64,000 nucleotides of DNA from LB3-1 sp036401895. Its GTDB lineage: Bacteria > Chloroflexota > Chloroflexia > Chloroflexales > Kallotenuaceae. The DNA lies in NCBI GenBank assembly GCA_036401895.1, contig DASWTW010000007.1, positions 1-64,000 of the forward strand. The letters are read 5' to 3'. Positions 1-9,390 of this stretch are shown one piece after another. Position 1 is the first letter of the stretch. Each line of letters begins with the position of its first letter. Position numbers and translations under genes: made by a program. Below the pieces are notes generated by a model that worked only from the letters and a program-made list of their open reading frames with translations, was not told where the DNA came from and did not search any database.

Positions 1-1
1 G

Positions 2-805
2 ATCTTCAGCCACTCAGAGGGCGACCTCCAGCTTGAGCTGGCGCAGATCGAGCAGCTTCAGCGTGAGGGCGTCGGTGGGTTGATCTTGTTTCCCGTCGCA
101 GCAATGGGCGAGGCAGGGCTCCTGGCGCAGATCCTGCGTCCGCAGCTGCCGCTGGTGATCATCGATCGACGCTTGCCATATCTTACGGCATCGCATGTTG
201 TCGCAGATAATGTTGGCGGCGCCTATCGCGCAGTCCAGCATCTTCTGGCGCTGGGACATCGGCGCATCGCCTGTATTAGCCTGCCCGAGCGACCAAGCAG
301 TATCGAGGAGCGCATTCGCGGCTATGAGCAGGCGCTGCGTGAGGCCAAGATCTTACCGCTGGCAGCCGTCTCGCTTGCGATCCGCGCGCATCCTTCGCAA
401 GATAGTGTGCCATACTACACGGCGGCGGAGCTGGCACCGATCGATCAGCTGCTTAGCGTCGAAGATCCGCCGACCGCGCTGTTTTGTGTCAACGATTTTA
501 TCGCGCTGGGCGTGATGCAGCATGTGCTGGCGCATGGCCTACGGGTGCCCGACGATCTGGCGATCGCCGGCTTCGATGATATTGCTCTCGCTCCCTATAT
601 GCCGGTTCCACTGACCACCGTGGCGCAGCCGAAGTACGAGATCGGTGTACAAGCTGCACAGCTGCTCCTCGATCAGATCGTGAGCGGCAAGCAGGAGCAT
701 CGTGAGATTATTCTGCCCACGGATCTGGTGATCCGCGCGTCTACCGGACTGCCATCCGCAGTTGCCGCCGTGCCGTCCGCCGCTGCCGTGCAGCCGCCCC
801 ATTGA
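2..805 (+). CDS. LacI/GalR-family transcriptional regulator, 5' end outside window
   Basis: Only the effector-binding part is present; the frame is open to the first bases, so the N-terminal HTH lies upstream of the window. The visible part has the periplasmic-binding-protein fold of LacI regulators: GGLILFPV early, VVADNVGGAYRAVQHLLALGH (positions 200-260), GYEQAL, PTALFCVNDFIALGVM and the C-terminal signature DLAIAGFDDIALAPY followed by PLTTVAQP. LacI proteins are cytoplasmic, sugar-responsive and usually repressors. It is followed after 75 bases by a sugar-binding lipoprotein and the rest of a carbohydrate operon, so it probably controls that locus. The last 15 residues are an Ala/Pro tail unlike the family core. 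The inducer cannot be read from the sequence. Confidence 0.93.
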   Translation: MFSHSEGDLQLELAQIEQLQREGVGGLILFPVAAMGEAGLLAQILRPQLPLVIIDRRLPYLTASHVVADNVGGAYRAVQHLLALGHRRIACISLPERPSSIEERIRGYEQALREAKILPLAAVSLAIRAHPSQDSVPYYTAAELAPIDQLLSVEDPPTALFCVNDFIALGVMQHVLAHGLRVPDDLAIAGFDDIALAPYMPVPLTTVAQPKYEIGVQAAQLLLDQIVSGKQEHREIILPTDLVIRASTGLPSAVAAVPSAAAVQPPH

Positions 806-880
806 AAGGAGACTTCCATCTCATCGCGCACTACCAATTTATCCCGCTCGTCGTCAATCCCGTCAAGGAGGACAACTACC

Positions 881-2386
881 ATGGGTTTCATTGCTCGAAG
901 CCTGCGCATTTGCTCGTTACTGGTCGTCGTCGCCCTGATTCTGGCCGCCTGCGGCGCGCCCAGCGGTACCACACCCAGCGCCAGCACGGAGGCATCGCCC
1001 GCCGGATCAACCGCCGCCGCGCCGTCCGCCGCTGCCTCAGCCGAGCCGTCCACCGCCGCATCGCCTGCCGCATCAACTGAGGCCTCGGCAGCTCCGGCCA
1101 CTACAGAAACCAGCTCCGGCACCAGCGGCCAGACGATCAAAGTCACCACAACCAATGCTCCCGACGAGAACAACCCGGCCGACATCGCGCGGCATGAGCA
1201 GCTGCTAGAACAGTTCAAGCAGGTCCGGCCGGATGTTGAGGTCGAGGCGCATCAGGGCGGCTTCGATAAAGAAGCCTTTACCGCCAAGTTCGCCGCCGGC
1301 ACGATGGAAGACGCCTATCTGGTGCCCTTCACCGAGCCGCAGGAGCTGATCGCGCGTGGCCAGGCCGCCGACATCACCGATCTAATCCAGGGCTGGGAGA
1401 ACTTCAGCAGCTTCAATCCTGAGGCCCTAAAGGTTGTGCAGGATAGCGAGGGCAAGATCTATGGCGTTCCGGTCGGCGGCTACGCGCTAGGCCTGCTGTA
1501 TAACCGCAAGCTCTTTCAGGAGGCCGGTCTCGATCCCGACAAGCCGCCCACGACCTGGGACGAAGTTCGCGAGTATGCCAAGAAGCTGACTGATCCGAGC
1601 AAGGGCCGGGTGGGCTTTGCCGAGCTGAGCAAGGGCAATCAGGGCGGCTGGCATTTTACTGCCTGGAAGTATAGCTTCGGCGGCGATCTGGTGCAGCAGA
1701 CCGACGGCAAGTGGACGGCGACGTTCAACGACGAGAACGGCGTCAAGGCGCTACAAACGCTCAAGGATATGCGCTGGACCGATAAGTCCATGACCGAGCA
1801 GCAGCTGCTGACGGTCGGCGATGTGCTGCCGCTGCTGGCGACTGAGCAGGTCGCGATGGCGGTGATGGCTCCCGATGCTCTGCGCGATATGAAGACCAAG
1901 TTCCAGGCCAACGTCGAAGATTTCGGCATGGCGCCGCTGCCTCAGGGCGGTGGTAACGGCACGCTGGCCGGCGGCGCTGCCTGGATCTTCAATCCCAAGT
2001 CGTCGCCCGAGGTAATCAAGGCCGCGTTCGATTGGACTGTCAACCGCGACTTTAATCTGACCGCGTTTGAGAATGATCTCAAGGGTCGCCAGGAGCGCGA
2101 CGATCTGATCGGCTTCCCCGAACTGCCGCTCTTCACGGGCGAGTTCGAGCAGCAGCGCCAGGCGATCGTCGCTAAGTATGCGAACGCGCCGCTCGACAAC
2201 TACAAGCTTTACAGCGCGTCCACGCTCCAGCTGCGCACCGAGCCGCCGGTCAAGACCCAGGAGCTGTACGCGATCCTGGATACCGCGATGCAGGCTGTGC
2301 TGACGGATGAGAGCACCGATCCCAAACAAGCGCTCGACGCCGCCGCGCAGCAGTTTCAGACGCAGGTGCTGGATCAGCTTCCGTAA
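881..2386 (+). CDS. ABC sugar transporter, extracellular solute-binding lipoprotein
   Basis: 501 aa, family 1 extracellular solute-binding protein. The N-terminus is a lipoprotein signal: basic start, hydrophobic stretch, lipobox LAAC with the acylated Cys at residue 24. A low-complexity Ala/Ser/Thr/Glu linker of about 55 residues follows and probably holds the domain off the membrane. The mature part has typical MalE-like landmarks (VEVEAHQGGF, GVPVGGYALGLLYNRKLF, PPTTWDEV, AGGAAWIFNPKSSPEV). The start is supported by AAGGAG at 865-870. It should deliver an oligosaccharide to the two permeases encoded downstream. No ATPase gene lies in the locus, so a shared MsmX/MalK-type ATPase elsewhere is likely. 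Given the adjacent mannosidase, the ligand may be a mannose-containing oligosaccharide, but that is inference. Confidence 0.95.
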   Translation: MGFIARSLRICSLLVVVALILAACGAPSGTTPSASTEASPAGSTAAAPSAAASAEPSTAASPAASTEASAAPATTETSSGTSGQTIKVTTTNAPDENNPADIARHEQLLEQFKQVRPDVEVEAHQGGFDKEAFTAKFAAGTMEDAYLVPFTEPQELIARGQAADITDLIQGWENFSSFNPEALKVVQDSEGKIYGVPVGGYALGLLYNRKLFQEAGLDPDKPPTTWDEVREYAKKLTDPSKGRVGFAELSKGNQGGWHFTAWKYSFGGDLVQQTDGKWTATFNDENGVKALQTLKDMRWTDKSMTEQQLLTVGDVLPLLATEQVAMAVMAPDALRDMKTKFQANVEDFGMAPLPQGGGNGTLAGGAAWIFNPKSSPEVIKAAFDWTVNRDFNLTAFENDLKGRQERDDLIGFPELPLFTGEFEQQRQAIVAKYANAPLDNYKLYSASTLQLRTEPPVKTQELYAILDTAMQAVLTDESTDPKQALDAAAQQFQTQVLDQLP

Positions 2387-2400
2387 GAACGAAGTTAGAA

Positions 2401-2452
2401 CCAAGAACCTAGAACCTAGAACCAAACCCGGCTCTAGATTTTAGGTTCTTGG
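2401..2452. repeat. AGAACC-type low-complexity repeat forming a hairpin
   Basis: CCAAGAACCT (2401-2410) is the exact inverse of AGGTTCTTGG (2443-2452), with a second imperfect pair (TAGAACC / GGCTCTA) inside. It begins 15 bases after the solute-binding-protein stop, so it could act as a terminator or mRNA-stabilising hairpin. The same AGAACC/GTTCTT words recur near 18.6 kb and 22.8 kb. It runs directly into a fragment of the CCCTCACCCC repeat (about 2453-2472). Confidence 0.6.
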
Positions 2453-2569
2453 TCAGGCCCTCACCCCCTAGACAACCCAAATGTGACCGTAAAGACGAAA
2501 TTATCAATACTTGAATGATGGCATTTGGATGCAGGACATGATACATCACGCCCCTACAAAATAATTCAT

Positions 2570-2667
2570 CACCCGAAAAACAAAATATGTATCTTTGATC
2601 GCTTGTTTTTTCGTTTTGTTCTTTGTTCTTTTGATCTTTTGTTCCTTTGTTCTTCTTCGGAGTTTAC
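2570..2667. repeat. T-rich TTTGTTC low-complexity tract before the permease gene
   Basis: The 281 bases between the binding protein and the first permease are AT-rich compared with the flanking genes. The last 70 bases are a near-repetitive run of TTTGTTC/TTTTGTTC words ending at the CGGAG ribosome-binding site (2658-2662). The same kind of tract lies before argS and before the NagD-like gene. I see no promoter that I would defend in 2473-2570. Confidence 0.55.
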
Positions 2668-3606
2668 ATGCGCGAAAGTTTGACGACCCGCTCTCCCGCT
2701 CAAGCGCAGACCGGCGCGCGGCCACACTGGCGCAGAGCGCTGGCGCATAATCTGCCGGCCTACCTGTTCTTGCTGCCCGCGCTGCTGGTCTTCGGCACCT
2801 TCTCCTGGTATCCGATCGTGCGGGGCTTTATCATCAGCTTCCAGCGCATCGACCTGATCAACCCGCCGCAGTGGGTCGGGCTGGAGAACTTCCGCTTTGT
2901 GCTGCGCGATCCACTCTTTTTCACCGCCTGGCGCAACACCTTTCAGTTCACGCTGCTGGCGCTACTGCTGGGCTACCTCGTCCCGATCGTGCTGGCGATC
3001 GCCGTCAACGAGATGCGCCACGGCAAGGCGTATTTTCGGCTGGCGTTCTACCTGCCCGTGATCCTGCCGCCGATGGTTGCGATCCTGCTCTGGAAGTGGC
3101 TCTACGATCCCGGCCCTGGACTGGCCAACTCGCTGCTGCGCTTCCTGGGCTTCGGCCCGCAGCCCTGGCTTCAGTCGCCGCGCACCGCGATGACCTCGCT
3201 GGTTATTATGTCCACCTGGGCCAACGCCGGCGGCACGATGCTGCTGTATCTCGCGGCGCTGCAAGGCATTCCGGCGCATCTCTACGACGCCGCCGAGATC
3301 GACGGGGCCAACCTGTGGCAGCGCCTGCGCCATATCACGATTCCGCAGATTCGCACCGTGATGCTGATTTTGTTGGTCTTGCAGATTATCGGCACGATGC
3401 AGGTGTTTACCGAGCCGTTTGTGATGACCGACGGCGGCCCGGTCAACTCGACGATCACGGTGCTGCTGCTGCTCTACCGCTACGCCTTCCGCTTCCAGAA
3501 CTTCGGCGCCGCCAGCGCGCTGGGCCTGATCCTCTTCGCGGTGCTGGTGATCTTTTCGCTGATCTATCTGTGGCTGACACGCCGCGCGCTAAATAACGAG
3601 CAGTAG
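2668..3606 (+). CDS. ABC sugar transporter permease, MalF/UgpA type
   Basis: 312 aa inner-membrane permease with about six hydrophobic segments. The first follows a short cytoplasmic N-terminus (LPAYLFLLPALLVFGTF). The cytoplasmic EAA loop that docks on the ATPase is clear: YDAAEIDGANLWQRLRHITI near residue 215. I chose ATG 2668 because GGAG at 2659-2662 is correctly spaced. A TTG seven codons upstream keeps the frame open, but its extra residues come from the T-rich tract. The gene is followed by the partner permease, so the two form the heterodimeric channel for the upstream binding protein. The substrate is probably an oligosaccharide released from the glycan attacked by the GH38 and GH172 enzymes. 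Confidence 0.95.
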   Translation: MRESLTTRSPAQAQTGARPHWRRALAHNLPAYLFLLPALLVFGTFSWYPIVRGFIISFQRIDLINPPQWVGLENFRFVLRDPLFFTAWRNTFQFTLLALLLGYLVPIVLAIAVNEMRHGKAYFRLAFYLPVILPPMVAILLWKWLYDPGPGLANSLLRFLGFGPQPWLQSPRTAMTSLVIMSTWANAGGTMLLYLAALQGIPAHLYDAAEIDGANLWQRLRHITIPQIRTVMLILLVLQIIGTMQVFTEPFVMTDGGPVNSTITVLLLLYRYAFRFQNFGAASALGLILFAVLVIFSLIYLWLTRRALNNEQ

Positions 3607-3644
3607 CCGTATCGACTGGCTGAAGCAATGATTTGGAGTAACTG

Positions 3645-4571
3645 ATGGCAACCCGGATGACTCGCCGCAGCCTGAGCCGCCGCTTCTACGACTCCAGCGA
3701 GCGCTCGCTGATCTCGCCGCTTGAGCTGCGCAAACCGGCAGGACAATGGCTCTACTGGCTGACGTTTGGCCTGCTGCTGCTCTGCACGCTCTCGACGATC
3801 TTTCCGCTCTACTGGATGTTCAGCGGCGCGCTCAAAACCTCGATCGAGATGTTCAAGATGCCGCCGACGCTGATACCCAACGATCCGCAGTGGAGCAACT
3901 ACCCGAACGCCTGGACCCGATTACGCTACAGCGTGTATTTCCGCAACACGCTGCTGCTGGCGCTGGGCTCGTGGTTCTTCCAGATCTTTGTCTCCACGAC
4001 GGCTGCCTTTTCGCTCTCCAAGCTCAAGCCGGCCTTCGGCAACGCGATCCTGTTTCTGTTTCTCAGCACGCTGATGGTGCCCTCGGCGGCGTATCTGATC
4101 CCGCAGTACCTGACCGTCGTCAACGTGCCGCTGCTCAACATCCGCCTGATCGATACCTGGTGGGCCGTCTGGCTGCCGGGCGCCGTCAGCGCCTTCAACA
4201 TCTTTGTGCTCAAAAACTTCTTCGACGAGATCCCCGGCGATCTCACCGACGCGGCGCGCATCGACGGGGCGAACGCCTGGCAGCTCTTTACGCGAATTGT
4301 ACTGCCGCTCGCCAAGCCGGCGCTGGCGGTTGTCTCGATCTTCTCGGTGATCGGCGCGTGGAAAGATTTCTTCTGGCCGTTCCTGGTGCTGACCAACGCC
4401 GACCTCCAGCCGATTATGGTCGCGCTCTACCGGCTGGCCAACCGCTCGCAGGAGCCGATCAATCTCGTCGTGGCGGCACTCGCCATCGCCAGCATCCCGC
4501 CGATCATCTTGTTTTTGATCTTCCAGCGCCAGATTTTACGCGGCATCACGCTCACAGGTTTGAAAGGCTGA
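3645..4571 (+). CDS. ABC sugar transporter permease, MalG/UgpE type
   Basis: 308 aa, second inner-membrane subunit of the CUT1-type transporter. About 35 polar residues precede the first membrane segment (WLYWLTFGLLLLCTLSTIF), then come the usual six-helix pattern and the EAA loop LTDAARIDGANAWQLFTRIV at about residues 200-219. ATG 3645 is preceded by GGAG at 3635-3638. It lies 38 bases after the MalF-type gene, and the mannosidase ATG begins two bases after its stop, so transport and hydrolysis are almost certainly co-transcribed and perhaps translationally coupled. The long polar N-terminus is somewhat unusual for the family but harmless. Confidence 0.95.
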   Translation: MATRMTRRSLSRRFYDSSERSLISPLELRKPAGQWLYWLTFGLLLLCTLSTIFPLYWMFSGALKTSIEMFKMPPTLIPNDPQWSNYPNAWTRLRYSVYFRNTLLLALGSWFFQIFVSTTAAFSLSKLKPAFGNAILFLFLSTLMVPSAAYLIPQYLTVVNVPLLNIRLIDTWWAVWLPGAVSAFNIFVLKNFFDEIPGDLTDAARIDGANAWQLFTRIVLPLAKPALAVVSIFSVIGAWKDFFWPFLVLTNADLQPIMVALYRLANRSQEPINLVVAALAIASIPPIILFLIFQRQILRGITLTGLKG

Positions 4572-4573
4572 TC

Positions 4574-7180
4574 ATGCAACCGCTCAATCTCCACATTATT
4601 TCCCACACTCACTGGGACCGCGAATGGTACCTGACCTTCCAGCAATTTCGCTTTCGGCTGGTCGAGCTGATCGACGATCTACTGGAGCTGCTCAAGCGCG
4701 ATCCCGAGTTTCGCTTCTTCCACCTCGACGGCCAGACGATCGTGCTGGAAGATTATCTTCAGATTCGCCCGCACCGCGAGGCCGAGCTGCGCGAGCATAT
4801 CCGCAGCGGGCGCGTACTGGTCGGGCCATGGTATGTACAGCCCGACGAGTTCCTGGTTTCCGGCGAGGCGATCATCCGCAACCTTCAGATCGGCCGGCGC
4901 ATCGCCCGCAGCTACGGCGAGTCGATGCCGATCGGCTACCTGCCCGACTCGTTCGGTCACATCGGGCAGATGCCGCAGATCATGCAGGGCTTCGATCTCG
5001 ACACCTTTGTGCATGGTCGCGGCGTCTTCATCAGCGAGACCGGCAGCACCGAGTATTGGTGGGAAGGGCTGGACGGATCGCGGCTGCTGGGGATTTTCCT
5101 CGTCAACTGGTACGACAACGCACGGCGCTTCCCGGAAGATCCCGACGACGCGGTCAAGTTCGTCGAGCGCGCGGTCTCGCGGCTCAAAGCGGCCAACGCG
5201 GGCCAGGATCTGATCCTGATGAACGGCGTTGATCACCTGGTGGCGCAGGACAATCTGACATCGATTCGTCAGGGCCTCGACCAGAGCTACACGGCGGGCA
5301 CGCTGCATCACACGACGCTGCCGGCGGTGATCGACCGGCTGCGCGACGCGGCGGGCGAGCATCTGCGCACAATCAGCGGCGAGCTGCGCAGCGAGGGCGA
5401 GGGCACGCTGCTGACCGGCGTGCTCTCGGCGCGGGTGCATCTCAAGCAGGCCAACAGCGCCAGCGAGCGGCTGCTCGAAACCTGGGTCGAGCCCTACGAG
5501 ACCTGGGCCGCGCTGCTCGGCAAGCGCTACGATCGCGATTTTCTGCGCTACGCCTGGAAGCTGCTGCTGCACAACCATCCGCACGACTCGATCTGCGGCT
5601 GCTCGATCGACCAGGTTCATCGCGAGATGCTGCCGCGCTTCGATCAGGCCCAGCAGGTCGGCCACGATCTGCTCGATCGGTCGCTGGCCTTTATTGCGGC
5701 GCAGGTCGATACCACGCCGTATGATGTCGGCGATGCTCACGAGACGACGGCCGTGCTGATCCATAATCCGCTGCCCCGGCCCCGTAGCGAGGTCGCGATC
5801 TTTGAGCTGGATTTTGCTCAGCGTCCCGACTACTGCGCGATCGAGCTGATCGACGATCGCGGCAATAGTGTGCCGGTCCAGGTGCTGCGCCGCACTCAGC
5901 GCCTGCGTAAGCATCTCTCGCCGATCGACATTCCGCAGGAGATTCCGGTCAGCCGCTACACCGTCGCCGCCCACTTCGAGGACGTGCCCGCCTGCGGCTA
6001 TCGCACCTACACCGCGCGGCTGCTCAAGCGCCTGCCCAAAACCGACGGCGACATGGCGATCGTCGGCGGGCTGGAGAACGAGCATCTCCATGTCAAAGTC
6101 GCGGCTGACGGCACGCTCACGCTCACCGACAAGCAGACCGGCGCGATCTTCGATCGGCTGAACTTCTTTCGCGACGAGGGCGACATCGGCGATCAGTACA
6201 ACTACTACAAGCCGGTCGCCGATCGCACCGTGGAGACGCTGGGCGGCGGCGCCGAGGTCACGATCCTCACCAGCGGCCCGGTGATCGCCGAGCTTGAGGT
6301 TGTGGTGCGGCCACGTCTGCCGATCGCGGCCCGGCCCGACCACGAAAGCCGCAGCGATGAGACCGTCGAGGTGCCGATCCGCTCACGGGTGCGGCTGCTG
6401 CGCGGCAGCGATCGCGTCGAGATCACGACCGAGATCGACAACACCGTTAAAGATCACCGGCTGCGGGCGATCTTCCCGCTGCACGCGCCCGTCAGCTCCG
6501 CGCTGGCCGACACCACGTTCGGCGCGATCGATCGCGCGGTGGAGATTCCGTCGTTCTGGCCCTTCAGCAGCCGTGATCGTCCGCATCGCAGCTTTGTGGA
6601 TCTGCGCGCGCGGGAGCGTGGCCTGACTGTGCTCAGCCGTGGCCTGTACGAGCACGACGTGCGGCCCGATGGCCAGCTTGAGCTAACGCTGCTGCGCTGC
6701 GTCGGCCAGATGTTCGTCGATTTCTCGACGCTGGAGCCGCGCGATTTCGTCGTCGAGGGTCAGTGCCCAGGCGCGTATCGCTTCGACTACGCGATCCAGA
6801 TCCACGACGGCACAAAAACCACCGCCGCGATCGCCGAGTCCGCCGCCGCGTTCAACGCGCCGCTGCGAGCTGTGCAGACCGAGCATCACGCCGGATCGCA
6901 GCCGACGACGCGCAGCTTCCTACAGCTTGAGCCGAGCGCGCTTCAGCTTTCGGCGGTCAAGCGCGCCGAAGACCGCGAGAGCGTGATCGTGCGCTGCTTC
7001 AACACGACCGACCAGACCGTGATGGGAACACTCAGCGTGCCCGGCAGCTGGCGCGCCGCGTATCGCACCAACCTCGACGAAGATCGGCTTCAGTCGATCG
7101 CGCTGGGCGACGACGGCGCGCTCACACTGCACGCCGAGCCGTGGCAGATCGTCACCGTGGAGCTGGAGCCCGAGCGATGA
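4574..7180 (+). CDS. Glycoside hydrolase family 38 alpha-mannosidase
   Basis: 868 aa, typical length for the bacterial MngB-like branch of GH38. These enzymes hydrolyse alpha-mannosides with retention and use one zinc ion. Visible motifs: HTHWDREWY at residues 11-19 (H13 and D15 are the expected zinc ligands), GPWYVQPDE near 84-92, LPDSFGH with D125 as the expected nucleophile, and HNHPHDSICGCS near 330-342 with the last zinc histidine. The central helical domain and C-terminal beta domains follow. No signal peptide is present, so it should act in the cytoplasm on imported oligosaccharides. The frame stays open far upstream inside the permease gene, but ATG 4574, just after the permease stop, gives the family N-terminus. 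Its stop overlaps the next start (ATGA). Confidence 0.95.
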   Translation: MQPLNLHIISHTHWDREWYLTFQQFRFRLVELIDDLLELLKRDPEFRFFHLDGQTIVLEDYLQIRPHREAELREHIRSGRVLVGPWYVQPDEFLVSGEAIIRNLQIGRRIARSYGESMPIGYLPDSFGHIGQMPQIMQGFDLDTFVHGRGVFISETGSTEYWWEGLDGSRLLGIFLVNWYDNARRFPEDPDDAVKFVERAVSRLKAANAGQDLILMNGVDHLVAQDNLTSIRQGLDQSYTAGTLHHTTLPAVIDRLRDAAGEHLRTISGELRSEGEGTLLTGVLSARVHLKQANSASERLLETWVEPYETWAALLGKRYDRDFLRYAWKLLLHNHPHDSICGCSIDQVHREMLPRFDQAQQVGHDLLDRSLAFIAAQVDTTPYDVGDAHETTAVLIHNPLPRPRSEVAIFELDFAQRPDYCAIELIDDRGNSVPVQVLRRTQRLRKHLSPIDIPQEIPVSRYTVAAHFEDVPACGYRTYTARLLKRLPKTDGDMAIVGGLENEHLHVKVAADGTLTLTDKQTGAIFDRLNFFRDEGDIGDQYNYYKPVADRTVETLGGGAEVTILTSGPVIAELEVVVRPRLPIAARPDHESRSDETVEVPIRSRVRLLRGSDRVEITTEIDNTVKDHRLRAIFPLHAPVSSALADTTFGAIDRAVEIPSFWPFSSRDRPHRSFVDLRARERGLTVLSRGLYEHDVRPDGQLELTLLRCVGQMFVDFSTLEPRDFVVEGQCPGAYRFDYAIQIHDGTKTTAAIAESAAAFNAPLRAVQTEHHAGSQPTTRSFLQLEPSALQLSAVKRAEDRESVIVRCFNTTDQTVMGTLSVPGSWRAAYRTNLDEDRLQSIALGDDGALTLHAEPWQIVTVELEPER

Positions 7181-9390
7181 TCTTCCAGCCATTGCTCGCC
7201 AGCGTCGCCGGAGTCGCGCAGTTTGAGGACGGTCCCAGGCTGCGCGTCACGCTCGAAACTGCCGAGACGCAGGGCGCGCTGATCGCCGAGCTTGAGCTGT
7301 CCACAGATGATCGCCGGCAGCTCCACGGCACGATCGCGGGCTTCGCCGGCTGGCAATGGCAGGCCACGCTGCATCCTATCGAGGAGTCGATCGAGCGCTG
7401 GCGCTGCGAGCTTGTCATCACCGCCGGTGCTGACGCCGCGATCGCGCTCACGGTGCGCCTCGACGATCTCGGCCCCGCGCCGCGCTGGCTGATTCCCGCC
7501 GCCTTCTACGATTCCAATCGTCCCGCCGACTCGCCGCGCCGCTACCCGCGCTGGGGCGACGAGTCCGAGCCCTGGACCGCGACGTCCTGGTGTTTTTCGG
7601 CTGAGCGTGCAGCCGCGCCGTTCACTTCGGTGCAAACCGAGCAGTACAGCGCGGCGCTGATTGCGGACTCGCCCTACTGGCACGACACGATCGTTGGGCT
7701 GGGGCTAAGCGGCGCGGATCGCACGAGTCTGCTGCTACGCTATCCCTACGCCGAGACGCCACGCTCGTACGCGCCCTGCCGCGGCGACGACTGCGCGCCC
7801 GTGATCACCTGGCACTCCGTCGCAGCCAGGGAGCGGATCGCGATCGGGTTTGAGATCGTCGTCGCCGAGCCGCAGCCGATCTACACGGCACTCCTGCGCG
7901 ATCTCTACGCGCGATCCAGCGCCAACGATGAGCTGGAAACCAGGCCCTGGATGCCGATGGATGCGGCGGCCGATCTGCTGGCGGATGGTCTCGTGCGCTG
8001 GCACTACGATCCCGAGACGGCAGTGCTGGCCGAGACGACCGCGTTCGAGCATTATTTTCGCCAGACCGATCGCCAGACTGATCGCGCGTCGATGCATGTC
8101 GCCTGGCTTTCCGGCATTCCTTCGGCCTTCGCGCTGCTGCGTCAAGGCGGCGCGGCGGCTGAGGCCGGACGGCGCGTGATCGATCATATTGCGCGCGATG
8201 GCCTGGCTCCCTGCGGCGCATTCTGGGCGCAGTGGACGCCGGACGGCTGGGATACCTGCTGGTACGGAAGTCCCGAAGATTCACCGCCCTGGCTGCAAGC
8301 CGCGACAACCGCCGAGGCCACGATCTTTTTGATCCAGGCGATCGAATACGAGCGCGCTCAGGGCCGATCGCAGCCGCAGTGGGAAGCTGCCGCACTCAGC
8401 AATCTGCGCTTCATCGCTGAGCGCCAGCGTGAGGACGGTAATCTCGGCTCGTACTACGACGCGCATACCGGCGAGGTGACGATCTGGGATGGCACGCCCG
8501 GCGTGAAGTGGATCGCGGCGCTCGTCGGCGGCTGGCGGCTCACCGGCGACGACCGGCTGCTGCGTGCGGCGGAGCGCGCAGGATCGTACTACGAGCGGCT
8601 GGTGTTCGCCGATCAGCTGCGCGGCGCTCCCGAGGACGTGCCGCTCGGCCCGACCTCCGAGGACGGCTACTGCGCGCTGCGCGGCTACTGGGATCTCTAC
8701 ACGGCGACCCGCAATACGCGCTGGGTCGCCGTCGCCTGGCACGCGCTCGACTGGACGCTGACCTTTCGCTGGCTCTACAACGTGCGCTTCGATCCACGCA
8801 CCTTTCTGGGCAATCTCGATTTTCGCACCGTCGGCGGCGATCTGGCCTCGCCTTCGAATCAGCACCTGCACACCTACGGCCTGATCGTGCTGCCCGAGCA
8901 GCTCAAGCTCTGGCTCATGCTCCGCGACGACTATTATTTCGACACGGCGCGGGATTTGCTGGGCTTTGCGCGGCAAACGCTGGCGCGCGTCGACGGCGAG
9001 TGCAATGCGCGGCGCGGCATGCTGAGCGAGCAGTGGTTTCACGTCGATTGGACGCATCCCAAAGGCGCGATGCTGGCACTTGCGCACGCCTGGTGCAACG
9101 GCCTGGCGATCTACGCTTTTCAGGAGGCGGCGCAGTTCGGCCATCTGTGGCTCGGCGAGCGTGTGTGGATGCTAGAGCCAGCCGCGATGCTCGACGATCC
9201 GACGCCTGAGCGTGTGCGGCTGCGCAATCCGTTCGCGGAGCCGCTGACGCTGCGCGTGCGGCTGCTTGAGCCCTGGCGCGCGCTCCACGCCGGCGATCAG
9301 CCCTTGGCACTGGCGACTGATGATCTGGGCCGCTACGCCGAGATCACGCTTGAATCCAACACGGAGGTGACTCTTGCAGCCCAATCCTAA
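7177..9390 (+). CDS. Predicted six-hairpin (alpha/alpha) glycoside-active protein, family not recognised
   Basis: 737 aa, no signal peptide. Residues 1 to about 270 look beta-rich. From about 270 to 660 helices repeat with aromatic and acidic residues in the loops (WDTCWYGSPEDSPPW, EDGNLGSYYDAHTGEV, WDGTPGVKW, SNQHLHTYGL), as in six-hairpin glycosidases, lyases and phosphorylases. A short beta-like tail closes the chain. The start ATG overlaps the mannosidase stop (ATGA), and the end overlaps the GH172 gene by 17 bases, so the three are made from one message. I do not recognise the family. By context it is a cytoplasmic enzyme acting on the same glycan as the GH38 and GH172 proteins. That reading is inference, and no catalytic pair can be named with confidence. 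Confidence 0.85.
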   Translation: MIFQPLLASVAGVAQFEDGPRLRVTLETAETQGALIAELELSTDDRRQLHGTIAGFAGWQWQATLHPIEESIERWRCELVITAGADAAIALTVRLDDLGPAPRWLIPAAFYDSNRPADSPRRYPRWGDESEPWTATSWCFSAERAAAPFTSVQTEQYSAALIADSPYWHDTIVGLGLSGADRTSLLLRYPYAETPRSYAPCRGDDCAPVITWHSVAARERIAIGFEIVVAEPQPIYTALLRDLYARSSANDELETRPWMPMDAAADLLADGLVRWHYDPETAVLAETTAFEHYFRQTDRQTDRASMHVAWLSGIPSAFALLRQGGAAAEAGRRVIDHIARDGLAPCGAFWAQWTPDGWDTCWYGSPEDSPPWLQAATTAEATIFLIQAIEYERAQGRSQPQWEAAALSNLRFIAERQREDGNLGSYYDAHTGEVTIWDGTPGVKWIAALVGGWRLTGDDRLLRAAERAGSYYERLVFADQLRGAPEDVPLGPTSEDGYCALRGYWDLYTATRNTRWVAVAWHALDWTLTFRWLYNVRFDPRTFLGNLDFRTVGGDLASPSNQHLHTYGLIVLPEQLKLWLMLRDDYYFDTARDLLGFARQTLARVDGECNARRGMLSEQWFHVDWTHPKGAMLALAHAWCNGLAIYAFQEAAQFGHLWLGERVWMLEPAAMLDDPTPERVRLRNPFAEPLTLRVRLLEPWRALHAGDQPLALATDDLGRYAEITLESNTEVTLAAQS

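Noticed and set aside
3746..4573. Mannosidase gene starting inside the permease gene
   Set aside because: The frame is open, but the region is the permease coding sequence in another frame. GH38 homology begins at ATG 4574.
4679..6343. 554-residue frame opposite the mannosidase gene
   Set aside because: It is an antisense shadow of a gene with full GH38 motifs and has no domain of its own.
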